Source: Rhodocyclus purpureus (lineage in GTDB: Bacteria; Pseudomonadota; Gammaproteobacteria; Burkholderiales; Rhodocyclaceae). From it: 64,000 bases of DNA. The number at the start of each line of letters is the position of its first letter. The first letter of the stretch is position 1. The translations under genes were made by a program, and so were the position numbers. The stretch spans positions 1 through 64,000 of the forward strand of contig NZ_NHRX01000066.1 in NCBI RefSeq assembly GCF_016653115.1, written 5' to 3'. Positions 49,494 to 58,161 of the stretch are shown here, one piece after another. The notes beneath the pieces are model-generated. The model worked only from the letters and a program-made list of their open reading frames with translations. It was not told where the DNA came from and ran no database searches.

Positions 49494-50078
49494 ATGAACG
49501 TCCGGCTCGCCAGGTATCTGCTCATCCTCCTCATCGCGGTTTTTTCCACAGCCAGGGGCGCCCAGGCCGAGCCCGTTGCCGGCGATTCTGCGCGGCCCGC
49601 AAACAATCAGTCGCCGCAGGCGGTCCAGCCGGGGGCAGTGCCCCAAGCCCCGGAAGTTTCCAGGCTGGCGCTGGCCGTCGCTCAATTGGGCGTTCTCCGC
49701 TGTGTCGAACGTGCCGACCAGGTCGCCAGGTTCGTCGGTCGCGGCGTCAAGGAGGTGCTGATCGTCGACCGGCCCGCCCGCGGGACGTCGGCTGACATGG
49801 TCGCGGCGACCCTGCTCGTGCCGATGGAAGATGGCAACTACTCCACCGTCGAGATCAACCTTTTTCCGACTGCGAGCGGTTGCAGTGCGAATTACTCGGC
49901 GACGCTGCAAGTGCCGGAAAGCTGCACTCAGGCCGAAAAGAAATATTACGGTGACCTGGTTTTCAAGCCGCTTGAAGGTACGCCGTACAGGCTGTCGATG
50001 ATCAACGACAACGCCCGCGCGCTGTCGAGAAAACTGTCGTCAGGGTGCCTGCTGACAAAACACGAAGCGATCAGATGA
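49494..50078 (+). CDS. Secreted hypothetical protein beside the adhesin
   Basis: A 194-residue protein begins MNVRLARYLLILLIAVF, a clear signal peptide with cleavage near AQA. The mature part has four or five cysteines (LRCVERAD, SGCSANYS, ESCTQAEK, SGCLLTK) that could form disulfides. I do not recognise a family. The open frame reaches back to 49440, but only the ATG at 49494 leads directly into the signal peptide. It lies 99 bp before the trimeric adhesin on the same strand and may be a periplasmic helper for it, like SadB or TpgA in other adhesin operons; that is speculation. Confidence 0.6.
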   Translation: MNVRLARYLLILLIAVFSTARGAQAEPVAGDSARPANNQSPQAVQPGAVPQAPEVSRLALAVAQLGVLRCVERADQVARFVGRGVKEVLIVDRPARGTSADMVAATLLVPMEDGNYSTVEINLFPTASGCSANYSATLQVPESCTQAEKKYYGDLVFKPLEGTPYRLSMINDNARALSRKLSSGCLLTKHEAIR

Positions 50079-50177
50079 GAAAACAGTTTCTGTCCTCTGC
50101 CCCAACGCTGGCTGAGTCCATGCCGTTATGGCGGTTAACAACAGACCCAAACTCTTGTATTGAATGGAAGATTTGCA

Positions 50178-52556
50178 ATGAACAAGTTTCAATCCGTTTT
50201 AATTGCCGCTGCTTTTGGTTCTGTGCCTCTGACTGCCATGGCTGATGGGATAACAGACGCAACGACCGTTAATAACGTCAACCTCAGTGGTATTGGTGAC
50301 GGCTGTTATGGCGATGGAGATTTGATTACTCTTGGGTGTACAAAAGTCAATGGTTATGCGCGCGAGAACCACAACCCAAGTGCCTCCGTAGATCAAGTGC
50401 TTGTAAATGGCTTAAATACATCTGGTTCTGATGCTACTGGGGTTGGTAACACAAGCGGCGTAACCACGATCACAGGCAGTTCAACGACCATCAGCAGCCC
50501 AACGACCATTACCGGCGCCACCACGCTGAATGGTGCGACATTGGTCAACAACTCCCTGAGAACCAACAATGCCAGTGGCGCCAATCTAAGCGTCAACAAC
50601 GCTGCCAACCAGGCCAGCCTGACGGCCAGCGGCGGGCAGGGGATCACCATCAACGGCACTACCAGCACCCAGATCAAGGGCGGGACGCACAGCGGCATCC
50701 TCACCCTGCAGGACGGTGACACCACGGGTGGCACTGTTCCTGCTGGGACAAGCCTGACGATTTCAGGATCTGATGCAGGGAGCCCTACTTCCACAGTCCT
50801 TCAGACCACCACCGCAGCGGACGGTACCAACGTCCAGACCAGGATCGGCACCAGCGCCACGGACCGAACCAGCACCGCGACGCTGCAGGCTGGCAACAAC
50901 GGCGTATCGGTCAACTCCGGAGATTACACCGGGAGCACCGCCGCGGCCGTAACCATCAACGGCACGGTGACCAACAGCACCTCGACCACCGGTGTGTTGA
51001 TCACCGGCAGCGGGCAGAACGCGAAGGGCTACACCAATGCCGACCGGGCGGCCGGCACCATCCCCACCTGGGCGGATGTCGCTATCCAGTCCAAGAGCTA
51101 CGGCCAGGGTGATCCGACGCTCGGGTCGGCCATCCTGGTGACCGACTACGGTGTCCAGATCCTCTCGCCGCAGCCGATCGCCGGGCAGCAGATCACCAAC
51201 AACACCGGCGTCAACAACTCCTCGGGTACCATCGTCAACAACAACGGGTCGAACACCAGTGACGGCAGTGTCATCAACAACAATGGCATGAATAGCGGCT
51301 CCGGCAGCGTTGTCAACAATACCGGTGGCACCAGTGGCAGCGGCAGCGCCACCAACAACATCGGCATGAACACCAGCGACAGCTATGGCAAGGCGACGAA
51401 CAACATCGGCGGCATCAGTGGTAACGGCACCGTGAACAATGGCTTCGGCAACAACACCTCGAACGACAAGGGTGAGGCCAACAACAGCATCGGCATGAAC
51501 AGCGGCAACGGCACGACGAACAACAGTTTCGGCGGCGGCAGCGGCAGTGGTCCCACCAACAACACGATCGGCCAGAACGCTGGCATTGGGACCATGACCA
51601 ACGGCATCGGCAACAACACCAGTTCCGGGAGCACCACCAACACCATTGGTGTTAACAGCGGCCCGGGCTCGGTCACCAATGGCTTCGGCGACAACACCGG
51701 CTCGGGCAACGCGACCAACACCTTCGGTCAGAACAACGGCAGCGGATCCGTCACCAATGGCCTTGGCGGCGGCAGTGGCGCCTCGACCAACAACATCGGC
51801 GTGGGCGACGGCTTGGCGACCAACAACATCGGCACCGGACCCGGAATATCGACCAACACCATCGGCAGCACGACGCTGGGGTCCTCGGTGACCACCCAGG
51901 CGGGCAACACCCAGTCCTACATGGCCAACGGCGTTTCGACGACCAGCGTGGCGGCGGGCGGCGGCCTGGGCGGCAGTGTCCTGCCCGGTGGCACGACCAC
52001 GAACGGCAACAGCGCGATCGTGCTCAAGGGCGCGACCGCCACCCATGTCGTGGTCGACGCGAACGGAAAGCTCTCGATGTCGAATGGCCCGGTCGATCAG
52101 ACCTCGGCTTCCATGACCATTTCCAATGGCTACGGCAATGTCCACGGTTTGGTGGTGAATGAGCAGCAGGCGACACTCTCCGGCGGCACGCGCTCGACCA
52201 GCCTGACCCTGAACGACAACGGCGCCTTCTTCAGCAACTCGGCGACCGGCAAGCCGGTGCGGGTTACCGGGGTGCAAGACGGTACGAGTTCCTTCGATGC
52301 GGTCAACTTCCGTCAGTTGCGCCAAGTCTATGCCGGTGTCGCGGGTACCGCCGCGATGGCCAACATCCCGCAGGTCGACCAGAACAAGACCTTCTCCGTC
52401 GGTGTCGGTCTGGGCAACTTCCAGGGAATGACCGCGGTGGCCGTCGGTGCCTCGTACCGCATGGCCCCCGACGCCGTGCTCAAGGCTTCGGTGTCCTCGG
52501 TCAACGGCGACGGCAACAACGTCGTTGCCGCCGTCGGCGCCGGGTTCTCCTGGTAA
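50178..52556 (+). CDS. YadA-type trimeric autotransporter adhesin
   Basis: This 792-residue surface protein has a signal peptide (1-22, cleavage after AMA), a Thr/Ser/Asn-rich passenger, a repeat region (about 340-566) of about 17 imperfect 11-15 residue units of the form NN-x-(I/F)-G-x-N-x-G-x-G, and a C-terminal neck and membrane anchor. The end (DAVNFRQLRQVYAGVAG, then AVGASYRMAPDAVLKASVS, final FSW) fits the YadA beta-barrel domain with a terminal aromatic. GGAAG lies seven bases before the ATG. The 5' end is less GC-rich than the rest. It is flanked by two sensor systems. Confidence 0.85.
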   Translation: MNKFQSVLIAAAFGSVPLTAMADGITDATTVNNVNLSGIGDGCYGDGDLITLGCTKVNGYARENHNPSASVDQVLVNGLNTSGSDATGVGNTSGVTTITGSSTTISSPTTITGATTLNGATLVNNSLRTNNASGANLSVNNAANQASLTASGGQGITINGTTSTQIKGGTHSGILTLQDGDTTGGTVPAGTSLTISGSDAGSPTSTVLQTTTAADGTNVQTRIGTSATDRTSTATLQAGNNGVSVNSGDYTGSTAAAVTINGTVTNSTSTTGVLITGSGQNAKGYTNADRAAGTIPTWADVAIQSKSYGQGDPTLGSAILVTDYGVQILSPQPIAGQQITNNTGVNNSSGTIVNNNGSNTSDGSVINNNGMNSGSGSVVNNTGGTSGSGSATNNIGMNTSDSYGKATNNIGGISGNGTVNNGFGNNTSNDKGEANNSIGMNSGNGTTNNSFGGGSGSGPTNNTIGQNAGIGTMTNGIGNNTSSGSTTNTIGVNSGPGSVTNGFGDNTGSGNATNTFGQNNGSGSVTNGLGGGSGASTNNIGVGDGLATNNIGTGPGISTNTIGSTTLGSSVTTQAGNTQSYMANGVSTTSVAAGGGLGGSVLPGGTTTNGNSAIVLKGATATHVVVDANGKLSMSNGPVDQTSASMTISNGYGNVHGLVVNEQQATLSGGTRSTSLTLNDNGAFFSNSATGKPVRVTGVQDGTSSFDAVNFRQLRQVYAGVAGTAAMANIPQVDQNKTFSVGVGLGNFQGMTAVAVGASYRMAPDAVLKASVSSVNGDGNNVVAAVGAGFSW
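51195..51876 (+). repeat. Coding tandem repeats in the adhesin (about 39-bp units)
   Basis: Units begin with ACCAACAAC or GTCAACAAC followed by ggc-rich codons. Lengths vary (33-45 bp) in multiples of three. Such repeats can expand or contract by slippage. Confidence 0.75.
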
Positions 52557-52595
52557 GCCGGCAGTTCCCGCACCAGAAGGCTGTACGCTGAATGG

Positions 52596-52630
52596 CAAGA
52601 AGGCCAACCGGAGGGGTTGGCCTTCTTGTT
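52596..52630 (+). terminator. Intrinsic terminator after the adhesin
   Basis: A 14-bp perfect stem (CAAGAAGGCCAACC and complement) with a five-base loop, 40 bp past the adhesin stop, is followed by TTTCT. It separates the adhesin from the converging system 2 genes. Confidence 0.8.
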
Positions 52631-52822
52631 TCTGGTCACGGTGGCGGAGGTCGGCATGAGCGTCGGCGTGACAAGGGGGGAGAACCTGCTATTCGGGGCT
52701 GCCGCCCCTCCGACGAAAACCTTCCCTCAGAAACGAATGCCTGCTGGGGGAGGGGCGCCATTTACTGCGCACCGGAAGTGGCGCGCAGAGCAACTAAAGC
52801 GCGTGGCTACGTGGCTGAAAGC

Positions 52823-53521
52823 CTACAGCACCCGAATCTGGCAACTCAGGGCGTAGCCGAAGCCGCGCAGCGTGCGGATCCCGGTGGGGGCGCCGCAGGC
52901 GCTGAGCTTCTTGCGCAAGGCGCTGATGCGCATTTCGAGGTTGGCGGCGACCAGTCCCTTCTCCTTGGGATCCACCAACTGCATCACCTGCCAGCGTTCC
53001 AGCTTGTGGCCGGCCGCCCGGCTAAGCGCGGCCAGGACCAGGGATTCGCCGTGGCTGAGCGTCACCTGACCTGAGGGGCCGGTCAAGGTCATTGCCAGTC
53101 GGTCGAGCGTCAGGCTGCTCGCGGCGAGCGAGGCCTGCGTGTTTTGCAGGCGTTGCGCCAGGTTGTGGATGCAGGCGAGGAGTTCGAACTGATCGACGGG
53201 CTTGATGAGGTAGTTATCCGCGCCGGATGAATAGCCTTCCAGGCGGTCGTTGAGTTGCCCGCGCGCGGTCATCAGCACGATCCCCACCAGCGGCTGACTT
53301 TCGCGAATGCGAGCGGCCAGTTTGAAGCCGTCTTCACCGGGCAGATTGACGTCGATGACATAGAGGTCGGCGAGATCCCGGGTGGGCGTGTCGTCCACAT
53401 CCTCGGCGCAAACGACGCCGGTGGCCTGATGACCGTGCGCCTGCAAGAGTTCGACCGTCGCTTCGCGCAGGTTGTCGTTGTCTTCCACCACCAGGATGTG
53501 GAGTGAGGGCATGGGGGTCAT
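52823..53521 (-). CDS. OmpR-like response regulator (system 2)
   Basis: This 232-residue regulator is clearly related to the one at 48518. The receiver has Asp in YVIDVNLPGEDG, Thr in VLMTARGQ and Lys in LIKPVDQ. The winged helix (VTLSHGESLVLAAL to RGFGYAL) shares the diverged recognition element LEMRISALRKKL. It follows its kinase by 51 bp on the same strand. An ATG at 53512 is an alternative start. Confidence 0.87.
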   Translation of the reverse strand: MTPMPSLHILVVEDNDNLREATVELLQAHGHQATGVVCAEDVDDTPTRDLADLYVIDVNLPGEDGFKLAARIRESQPLVGIVLMTARGQLNDRLEGYSSGADNYLIKPVDQFELLACIHNLAQRLQNTQASLAASSLTLDRLAMTLTGPSGQVTLSHGESLVLAALSRAAGHKLERWQVMQLVDPKEKGLVAANLEMRISALRKKLSACGAPTGIRTLRGFGYALSCQIRVL

Positions 53522-53572
53522 GGCACTCTTACATTACAAAAAGTAGCGAGACGCTAGCCAAAGAAAGCCAAA

Positions 53573-55441
53573 TCACTCGGTGAGCGGCAGGTCCACGACA
53601 AAGCGCACCCAGGTCTCGTCCGGTTGGTAAAGAAGTTCGCCGTCGAGGAGGCGCATGAGTCTTTGTGACAAGAACAGGCCGAGTCCGGTACCGGACTGTC
53701 GCTTGGCCTTGGGGCTGCGGTAATACTTCTCGAACAGCCTGGCGGTGTCCGGCCAGCCGCTCTGGCCGGGGAGGTTACGCACCTCGATGAGCAGTTTGCC
53801 GGAGGGTGAGTTCTGCCTTAGCTCGACTTCGATGGCGGCATCCGGTGCGCCGTACTTGCAGGCGTTTTCCAGCAGGTTGCTGAGGACGATGAACAGCAAC
53901 TGCCGATCACTCGAGCAGAGCAGTGTGGTCGGCGCGCTCAGCTTGACGTCGCCCGGTCGCGGGCAGGCCGAGACCGCATCCCGGATCAGTCTGACCAGGT
54001 CGAAGCGGCTGAGTTCTGCGTTCAATTCGCCGTCATTGAAGCGCGTCGTTTGCATGCAGCGTTCGATGACGTGGTTCATGTCCTGAATCGCCTGTCTGAT
54101 GTACGGGGCGCTGCTGCTGTGCGGGTCCAGGCGCATGTGCATGGTGGCCAGCGGTGTCTTGATTTCGTGAGCGAGCATGGCCAGGAGCTTGCTCTGTTCC
54201 TCACGCGTCTTCTGTTCTTGCTGGGCTTTCAGTTCGCTGCGCTCGAGAGCCATGGCTGCCTCACGTTGCCGTTTGTTGAGCAGGTGGGCGCGGTATTGCA
54301 GCATGAGCAGCATGAGGAAGGCCGTCAGCAAGCCATGCGATTGCACGACGTACAGGGATATTTCCCCTCCTGCCACTGCACCGAGGCCAGGCAACACGGC
54401 CAGCGTCATCAGAGCGGTCAATGTGAGATAAAAGCCGAGCACCAGCGGGCGGGACAGGGTGGGGATGTGTTCCGAGCCAGCAGTCCAGGCGCGCGATCGC
54501 CAAACGACCACGAGAAAAACGGTGGGGGACAACAACACTTCGACCAAGTTGATTTGCAGCGCGATGACGAGCGCGTCGCCCCAGAACAGGATCAGCTTCA
54601 CGGCGAGAAAGACCAGTGCGGTCATGAGCAGCCGCCTCGCCAGGAGCGGGGTGGTGAACTCCCGCAAAAGAGTCGCATGGAAGACGATGGCACTGCTGAC
54701 GGCGACGATGCCGAACAGTGAGGATCCGTAGTCGAGAGGCCATGCCGGCCAGGCAGCCGGCCATAAAAAGCGCAGGTAGCCCAGTGAAAAAAGAGCGTAG
54801 ATCAGCGCGTTGCCTTGCGAGAGGAAGAATGCACCGACGACACGTTCACGATGGAACGCCCAGCTGACGCCTGCCCAAATCGTGAACACGAGGACGAGGC
54901 CGATGTAGCCGGCAAAGAGCAGTGCCTGTCGGTGAGTGGTGCGGTTCAGCTCGTCGACATTCAGGGCTTCGACATGGATCTGTCTTGTGCTGGTGGATGC
55001 CAGGCGAACCCACAGATCGCGCGGAACCTCGCCGCGCGCGATGGGCAGCAAGAAATCCAGGCCGTCGAGCTCCGAGAGGCGTGGATGGTGCTGGTCACCG
55101 ACGGTGCCGAGCAGCCCTCCAGGCGCCAGCGGGTCGTAGACCCGGATGTCGTCCAGATAGGCGGGGCGAATGCGCAGCACCAGCGATGCAGGTTCGTGCA
55201 CCGGGGCAGGGTGGGCGGCAGGGGAAACGCACAGCCGGAGCCAGATCACCGAGCTGCCATAACCTCGGCTGAGCGTTCCGGTGAAGGCTTGTGCAGGCAG
55301 GTGCTGGACCTCGGACCAGCTCAGCTGTCCGCCAGGGTCTTCCAGCCAGGCGCGCTCGCTGATGTAATCCCGTGCCTGGGCCAGGCCCGGACATCCGGCC
55401 AGCCACAGTGCCAACACGACAAGCAAGGACCGGAAAGACAT
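53573..55441 (-). CDS. Sensor histidine kinase with 7TMR-DISM domain (system 2)
   Basis: This 622-residue membrane kinase has the same build as the system 1 kinase: signal peptide (1-23), periplasmic 7TMR-DISMED2-like domain (about 30-175), seven helices (about 180-395), a coiled coil, H-box AHEIKTPL, N-box SNLLENACKYG and GTGLGLFLS. The G1 box is again non-canonical (RNLPGQSGWPD). It has no GTAGG repeat upstream. With its regulator it converges on the adhesin from the other side. Confidence 0.87.
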   Translation of the reverse strand: MSFRSLLVVLALWLAGCPGLAQARDYISERAWLEDPGGQLSWSEVQHLPAQAFTGTLSRGYGSSVIWLRLCVSPAAHPAPVHEPASLVLRIRPAYLDDIRVYDPLAPGGLLGTVGDQHHPRLSELDGLDFLLPIARGEVPRDLWVRLASTSTRQIHVEALNVDELNRTTHRQALLFAGYIGLVLVFTIWAGVSWAFHRERVVGAFFLSQGNALIYALFSLGYLRFLWPAAWPAWPLDYGSSLFGIVAVSSAIVFHATLLREFTTPLLARRLLMTALVFLAVKLILFWGDALVIALQINLVEVLLSPTVFLVVVWRSRAWTAGSEHIPTLSRPLVLGFYLTLTALMTLAVLPGLGAVAGGEISLYVVQSHGLLTAFLMLLMLQYRAHLLNKRQREAAMALERSELKAQQEQKTREEQSKLLAMLAHEIKTPLATMHMRLDPHSSSAPYIRQAIQDMNHVIERCMQTTRFNDGELNAELSRFDLVRLIRDAVSACPRPGDVKLSAPTTLLCSSDRQLLFIVLSNLLENACKYGAPDAAIEVELRQNSPSGKLLIEVRNLPGQSGWPDTARLFEKYYRSPKAKRQSGTGLGLFLSQRLMRLLDGELLYQPDETWVRFVVDLPLTE

Positions 55442-55473
55442 CGGTGTGATTTTGCGTTGCCCTGGAAATGAAA

Positions 55474-55511
55474 AAGCCCTGAAATCCGCAGTCTGCGAAA
55501 TTTCAGGGCTT
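55474..55511 (-). terminator. Intrinsic terminator after tRNA-Val
   Basis: The stem AAGCCCTGAAAT/ATTTCAGGGCTT continues into a T-run on the minus strand, seven bases after the tRNA 3' end. Confidence 0.8.
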
Positions 55512-55517
55512 CCGAAT

Positions 55518-55594
55518 TGGTAGGCGCGATTGGACTCGAACCAACGACCCCCACCATGTCAAGGTGGTGCTCTAACCAGCTGAGCTACGCGCCT
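55518..55594 (-). tRNA. tRNA-Val (anticodon GAC)
   Basis: A 77-base cloverleaf has acceptor AGGCGCG/CGCGCCT, anticodon stem CCACC/GGTGG with loop TTGACAT, T-loop GTTCGAGTC and an encoded CCA. The body is close to the E. coli valine GAC isoacceptor. Confidence 0.94.
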
Positions 55595-55635
55595 GTCGCT
55601 TTGCTGTTGTTGCCTTGCGCTGCGAAAGAGTCGCC

Positions 55636-55663
55636 ATTATAAGGCGAATTCTTCCGAATGCAA
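55636..55663 (-). promoter_or_regulatory. Promoter of tRNA-Val
   Basis: TTGCAT (reverse complement of 55658-55663), a 16-bp spacer and a perfect TATAAT (55636-55641), 42 bp before the tRNA. Confidence 0.6.
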
Positions 55664-55846
55664 GCACTTTTTTCATTTTTCTGAAATCAGCGCGATTTTT
55701 CTGCGCGGGGCCTGCACAGAACGGCGGCCTGCGCACTTCGCGCCTGCCTTGCTTTACACTTCTTTCCTTTTCACCGCCTGCGTACGGCGGCCGGTGGCAC
55801 CGCTCCCGGCCTGCCGACGTTCCTGCTCATTCCCCTCCCGCGACCC

Positions 55847-56962
55847 ATGCCCCACAAGATCCTCAACGTCGCCGAACACGGCGTGCTCGATTCCTACCTC
55901 GGCAAGCTCGCCGAGAACGGCTACACGGCCGACGCTGCGCAGCTGGCCGCCGCCAAGCGTCTGCAGCAGCTTTATACGGAACTCCTCGCCTTCAAGGTCG
56001 CGCGGCGCACCGCCTGGCGCAAGATGTTGTCGCGCGCGCAGCCACCGCGCGGCGTCTATTTCTGGGGTGGCGTCGGGCGCGGCAAGAGCTTCCTGATGGA
56101 CTGCTTCTTCGCCGCGGTGCCGTACCGGCGCAAGCGGCGCGTGCATTTCCACGCCTTCATGCAGGAGGTGCACGGCCGGCTCAACACGCTGAAGGGCGGC
56201 AGCGATCCGCTGGCCAAGGTCGCCGACCACATCGCTGGCGAACTGCGCCTGCTCTGCTTCGACGAGTTCCACGTCTCCGACATCGCCGACGCGATGATCC
56301 TCGGCCGCCTGCTCGAAGCACTGTTCGCGCGCGGCGTCGTCATCGTGATGACCTCGAACTACCCGCCGCATCGCCTCTACCCCGACGGACTGCAGCGCGA
56401 GAATTTCCTGCCGACGATCGCGCTGATCGAGCGGCAGCTCGACGTGGTCGAGGTCGACGCAGGCATCGACTACCGCCGGCGCACGCTCGACCGGGTCGAG
56501 ACCTTCCGAATCCCCGCGGACGCTGCGGCCGAGCGGCTGCAGGCGGAGACCTTCGTCGAACTGGCCGGAGGTGAGGGCGAGATCGGCGGCGAGATCGAGG
56601 TCCTCGGCCGGTCGATCCCCTGCCTGCGCCGCGCCGACGGCGTCATCTGGTTCGACTTCGCCGCGCTGTGCGGCGGCCCGCGCTCGCAGAACGACTACCT
56701 CGAACTGGCGCGGCGCTTCCCACACGTGCTGCTCTCGGGGATCCCGAAGATGGAGGCGCGCCAGTCGGCCGAAGCGCGGCGCTTCACCTGGCTGGTCGAC
56801 GTGTTCTACGACTGCCGCGTCAAGCTGATCGCCACCGCCGCCTGCGAGCCCGAGCAGCTCTATACGGAAGGAACCCACTCCGGCGAGTTCTTCCGCACCG
56901 CCAGCCGCCTGACCGAGATGCGCTCGCGCGAGTACCTGGAGCTGCCGCACCTCGTCGTCTGA
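55847..56962 (+). CDS. zapE: Cell division protein ZapE (AFG1-like ATPase)
   Basis: This 371-residue P-loop ATPase of the AFG1/ZapE family is linked in E. coli to Z-ring constriction under low oxygen. Walker A FWGGVGRGKS lies near 73, Walker B LLCFDEFHVSD near 140, and TSNYPPHRLYPDGLQRENFLP follows. The open frame in front (from 55615) is not family-like. Confidence 0.93.
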   Translation: MPHKILNVAEHGVLDSYLGKLAENGYTADAAQLAAAKRLQQLYTELLAFKVARRTAWRKMLSRAQPPRGVYFWGGVGRGKSFLMDCFFAAVPYRRKRRVHFHAFMQEVHGRLNTLKGGSDPLAKVADHIAGELRLLCFDEFHVSDIADAMILGRLLEALFARGVVIVMTSNYPPHRLYPDGLQRENFLPTIALIERQLDVVEVDAGIDYRRRTLDRVETFRIPADAAAERLQAETFVELAGGEGEIGGEIEVLGRSIPCLRRADGVIWFDFAALCGGPRSQNDYLELARRFPHVLLSGIPKMEARQSAEARRFTWLVDVFYDCRVKLIATAACEPEQLYTEGTHSGEFFRTASRLTEMRSREYLELPHLVV

Positions 56963-56977
56963 AGTAGAAACGGGGAC

Positions 56978-58034
56978 GGTAGCGTCATCGCGAGCCCGCA
57001 GGGCGTGGCGATCCAGACAGCGCGTCATCGCGAGCCCGCAGGGCGTGGCGATCCAGTTCGTGGGGCTGTTATCGATTCACTCGCGTCTATCTGGAACGCC
57101 GCAAGTTCAGAAGAACGAACTGGATTGCCACGGCGCTACGCGCCTCGCAATGACGGCGGTGCCGGGAGTGCATGGAGAGTGGCTGAGAGCGTAACCGTCA
57201 TCGCGAGCCCGCAGGGCGTGGCGATCCAGTACGTGGGGCTCGCGTCGTGAAGGGCGCCGAGACAGAAAACGAACTGGATTGCCACGGCGCTACGCGCCTC
57301 GCAATGACGTCGGTTTTGCCCCCCGGCGCTGCGCGCCTCGCAATGACGGCGGTGTTGCTACAGAGCTACGCGCCTCGCAATGACGCGGTGCCGGGAGTGC
57401 ATGGAGAGGGGCTGAGACCGTAAGCGTCATCGCGAGCCCGTAGGGCGTGGCGATCCAGTACGTGGGGCTCGCGTTGTGAAGGGCGCTGAGACAGAAAACG
57501 AACTGGATTGCCACGGCGCTACGCGCCTCGCAATGACGGCGGTGTTGCTACAGAGCTACGCGCCTCGCCATGACGGCGGTGCCGGGAGTGCATGGAGAGG
57601 GGCTGAGAGCGTAACCGTCATCGCGAGCCCGCAGGGCGTGGCGATCCAGTGGGTAGGTCTCGCATCGTGAAGGGCGAGGAGACGGAAGAACGCACTGGAT
57701 TGCCACGGCGCTACGCGCCTCGCAATGACGGCGGTGTTGCCACGGCGCTGCGCGACTCGCAATGACGGCAGTGTTGCCACGGCGATGCGTGCCTCGCAGT
57801 GACGGCGGTGCCGGGAGTGCATGGAGAGGGGCTGAGAGCGTAACCGTCATCGCGAGCCCGCAGGGCGTGGCGATCCAGTGGGTAGGTCTCGCATCGTGAA
57901 GGGCGAGGAGACGGAAGAACGCACTGGATTGCCACGGCGCTACGCGCCTCGCAATGACGTCGGTGTTGCCACGGCGCTGCGCGACTCGCAATGACGGCGG
58001 TGTTGCCCCCCGGCGCTGCGCGCCTCGCAATGAC
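56978..58034. repeat. Long-hairpin repeat locus 5: mixed array in inverse orientation
   Basis: At least five units carry the arm GTCATCGCGAGCCCGCAGGG first. One unit (about 57024-57154) has the 63-bp centre of locus 3; the others have the short centre of locus 4. About 57591-57820 and 57821-58000 are nearly identical over 150 bp or more, a recent 230-bp tandem duplication. Extra single arms (CGGCGCTGCGCGACTCGCAATGAC) are interspersed. It lies between the converging zapE and hom. Confidence 0.88.
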
Positions 58035-58068
58035 CGGATTCAGGCGAATGTGCGCTTTGCATTCGAAA

Positions 58069-58120
58069 TCATGGGGACGTTACACTTAATTCCAATGAAT
58101 TAAGCATGACGTCCCCATGA
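58069..58120. repeat. REPIN-like inverted repeat with GGGGACGT ends
   Basis: TCATGGGGACGT (58069-58080) and its perfect complement (58109-58120) enclose TTAATTC/GAATTAA. A partial relative (CACGGGGACGTG, CATGGGGA) lies at 38998-39036. This form resembles elements mobilised by REP-associated (RAYT) transposases in other genomes. It lies just past the hom stop. Confidence 0.65.
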
Positions 58121-58161
58121 CTTGGGCAGGATGACTCATCCTGCCCCGACTCTCCCCTTTA

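Noticed and set aside
50763-52607. 614-residue ORF antisense to the adhesin
   Set aside because: It arises from the repetitive adhesin coding sequence; the Val/Gly/Ala-rich translation has no domain.
53522-53572. A GTAGG-type operator between kinase 2 and regulator 2
   Set aside because: The stretch has ACTTTTTGTAATGTAAG on the minus strand, which shares only part of the pattern and lies inside an operon.
39062-58034. Regular repeats that could be taken for CRISPR arrays
   Set aside because: The repeated part is the whole 155-230 bp unit, spacers are themselves repeated, and no cas genes are present.
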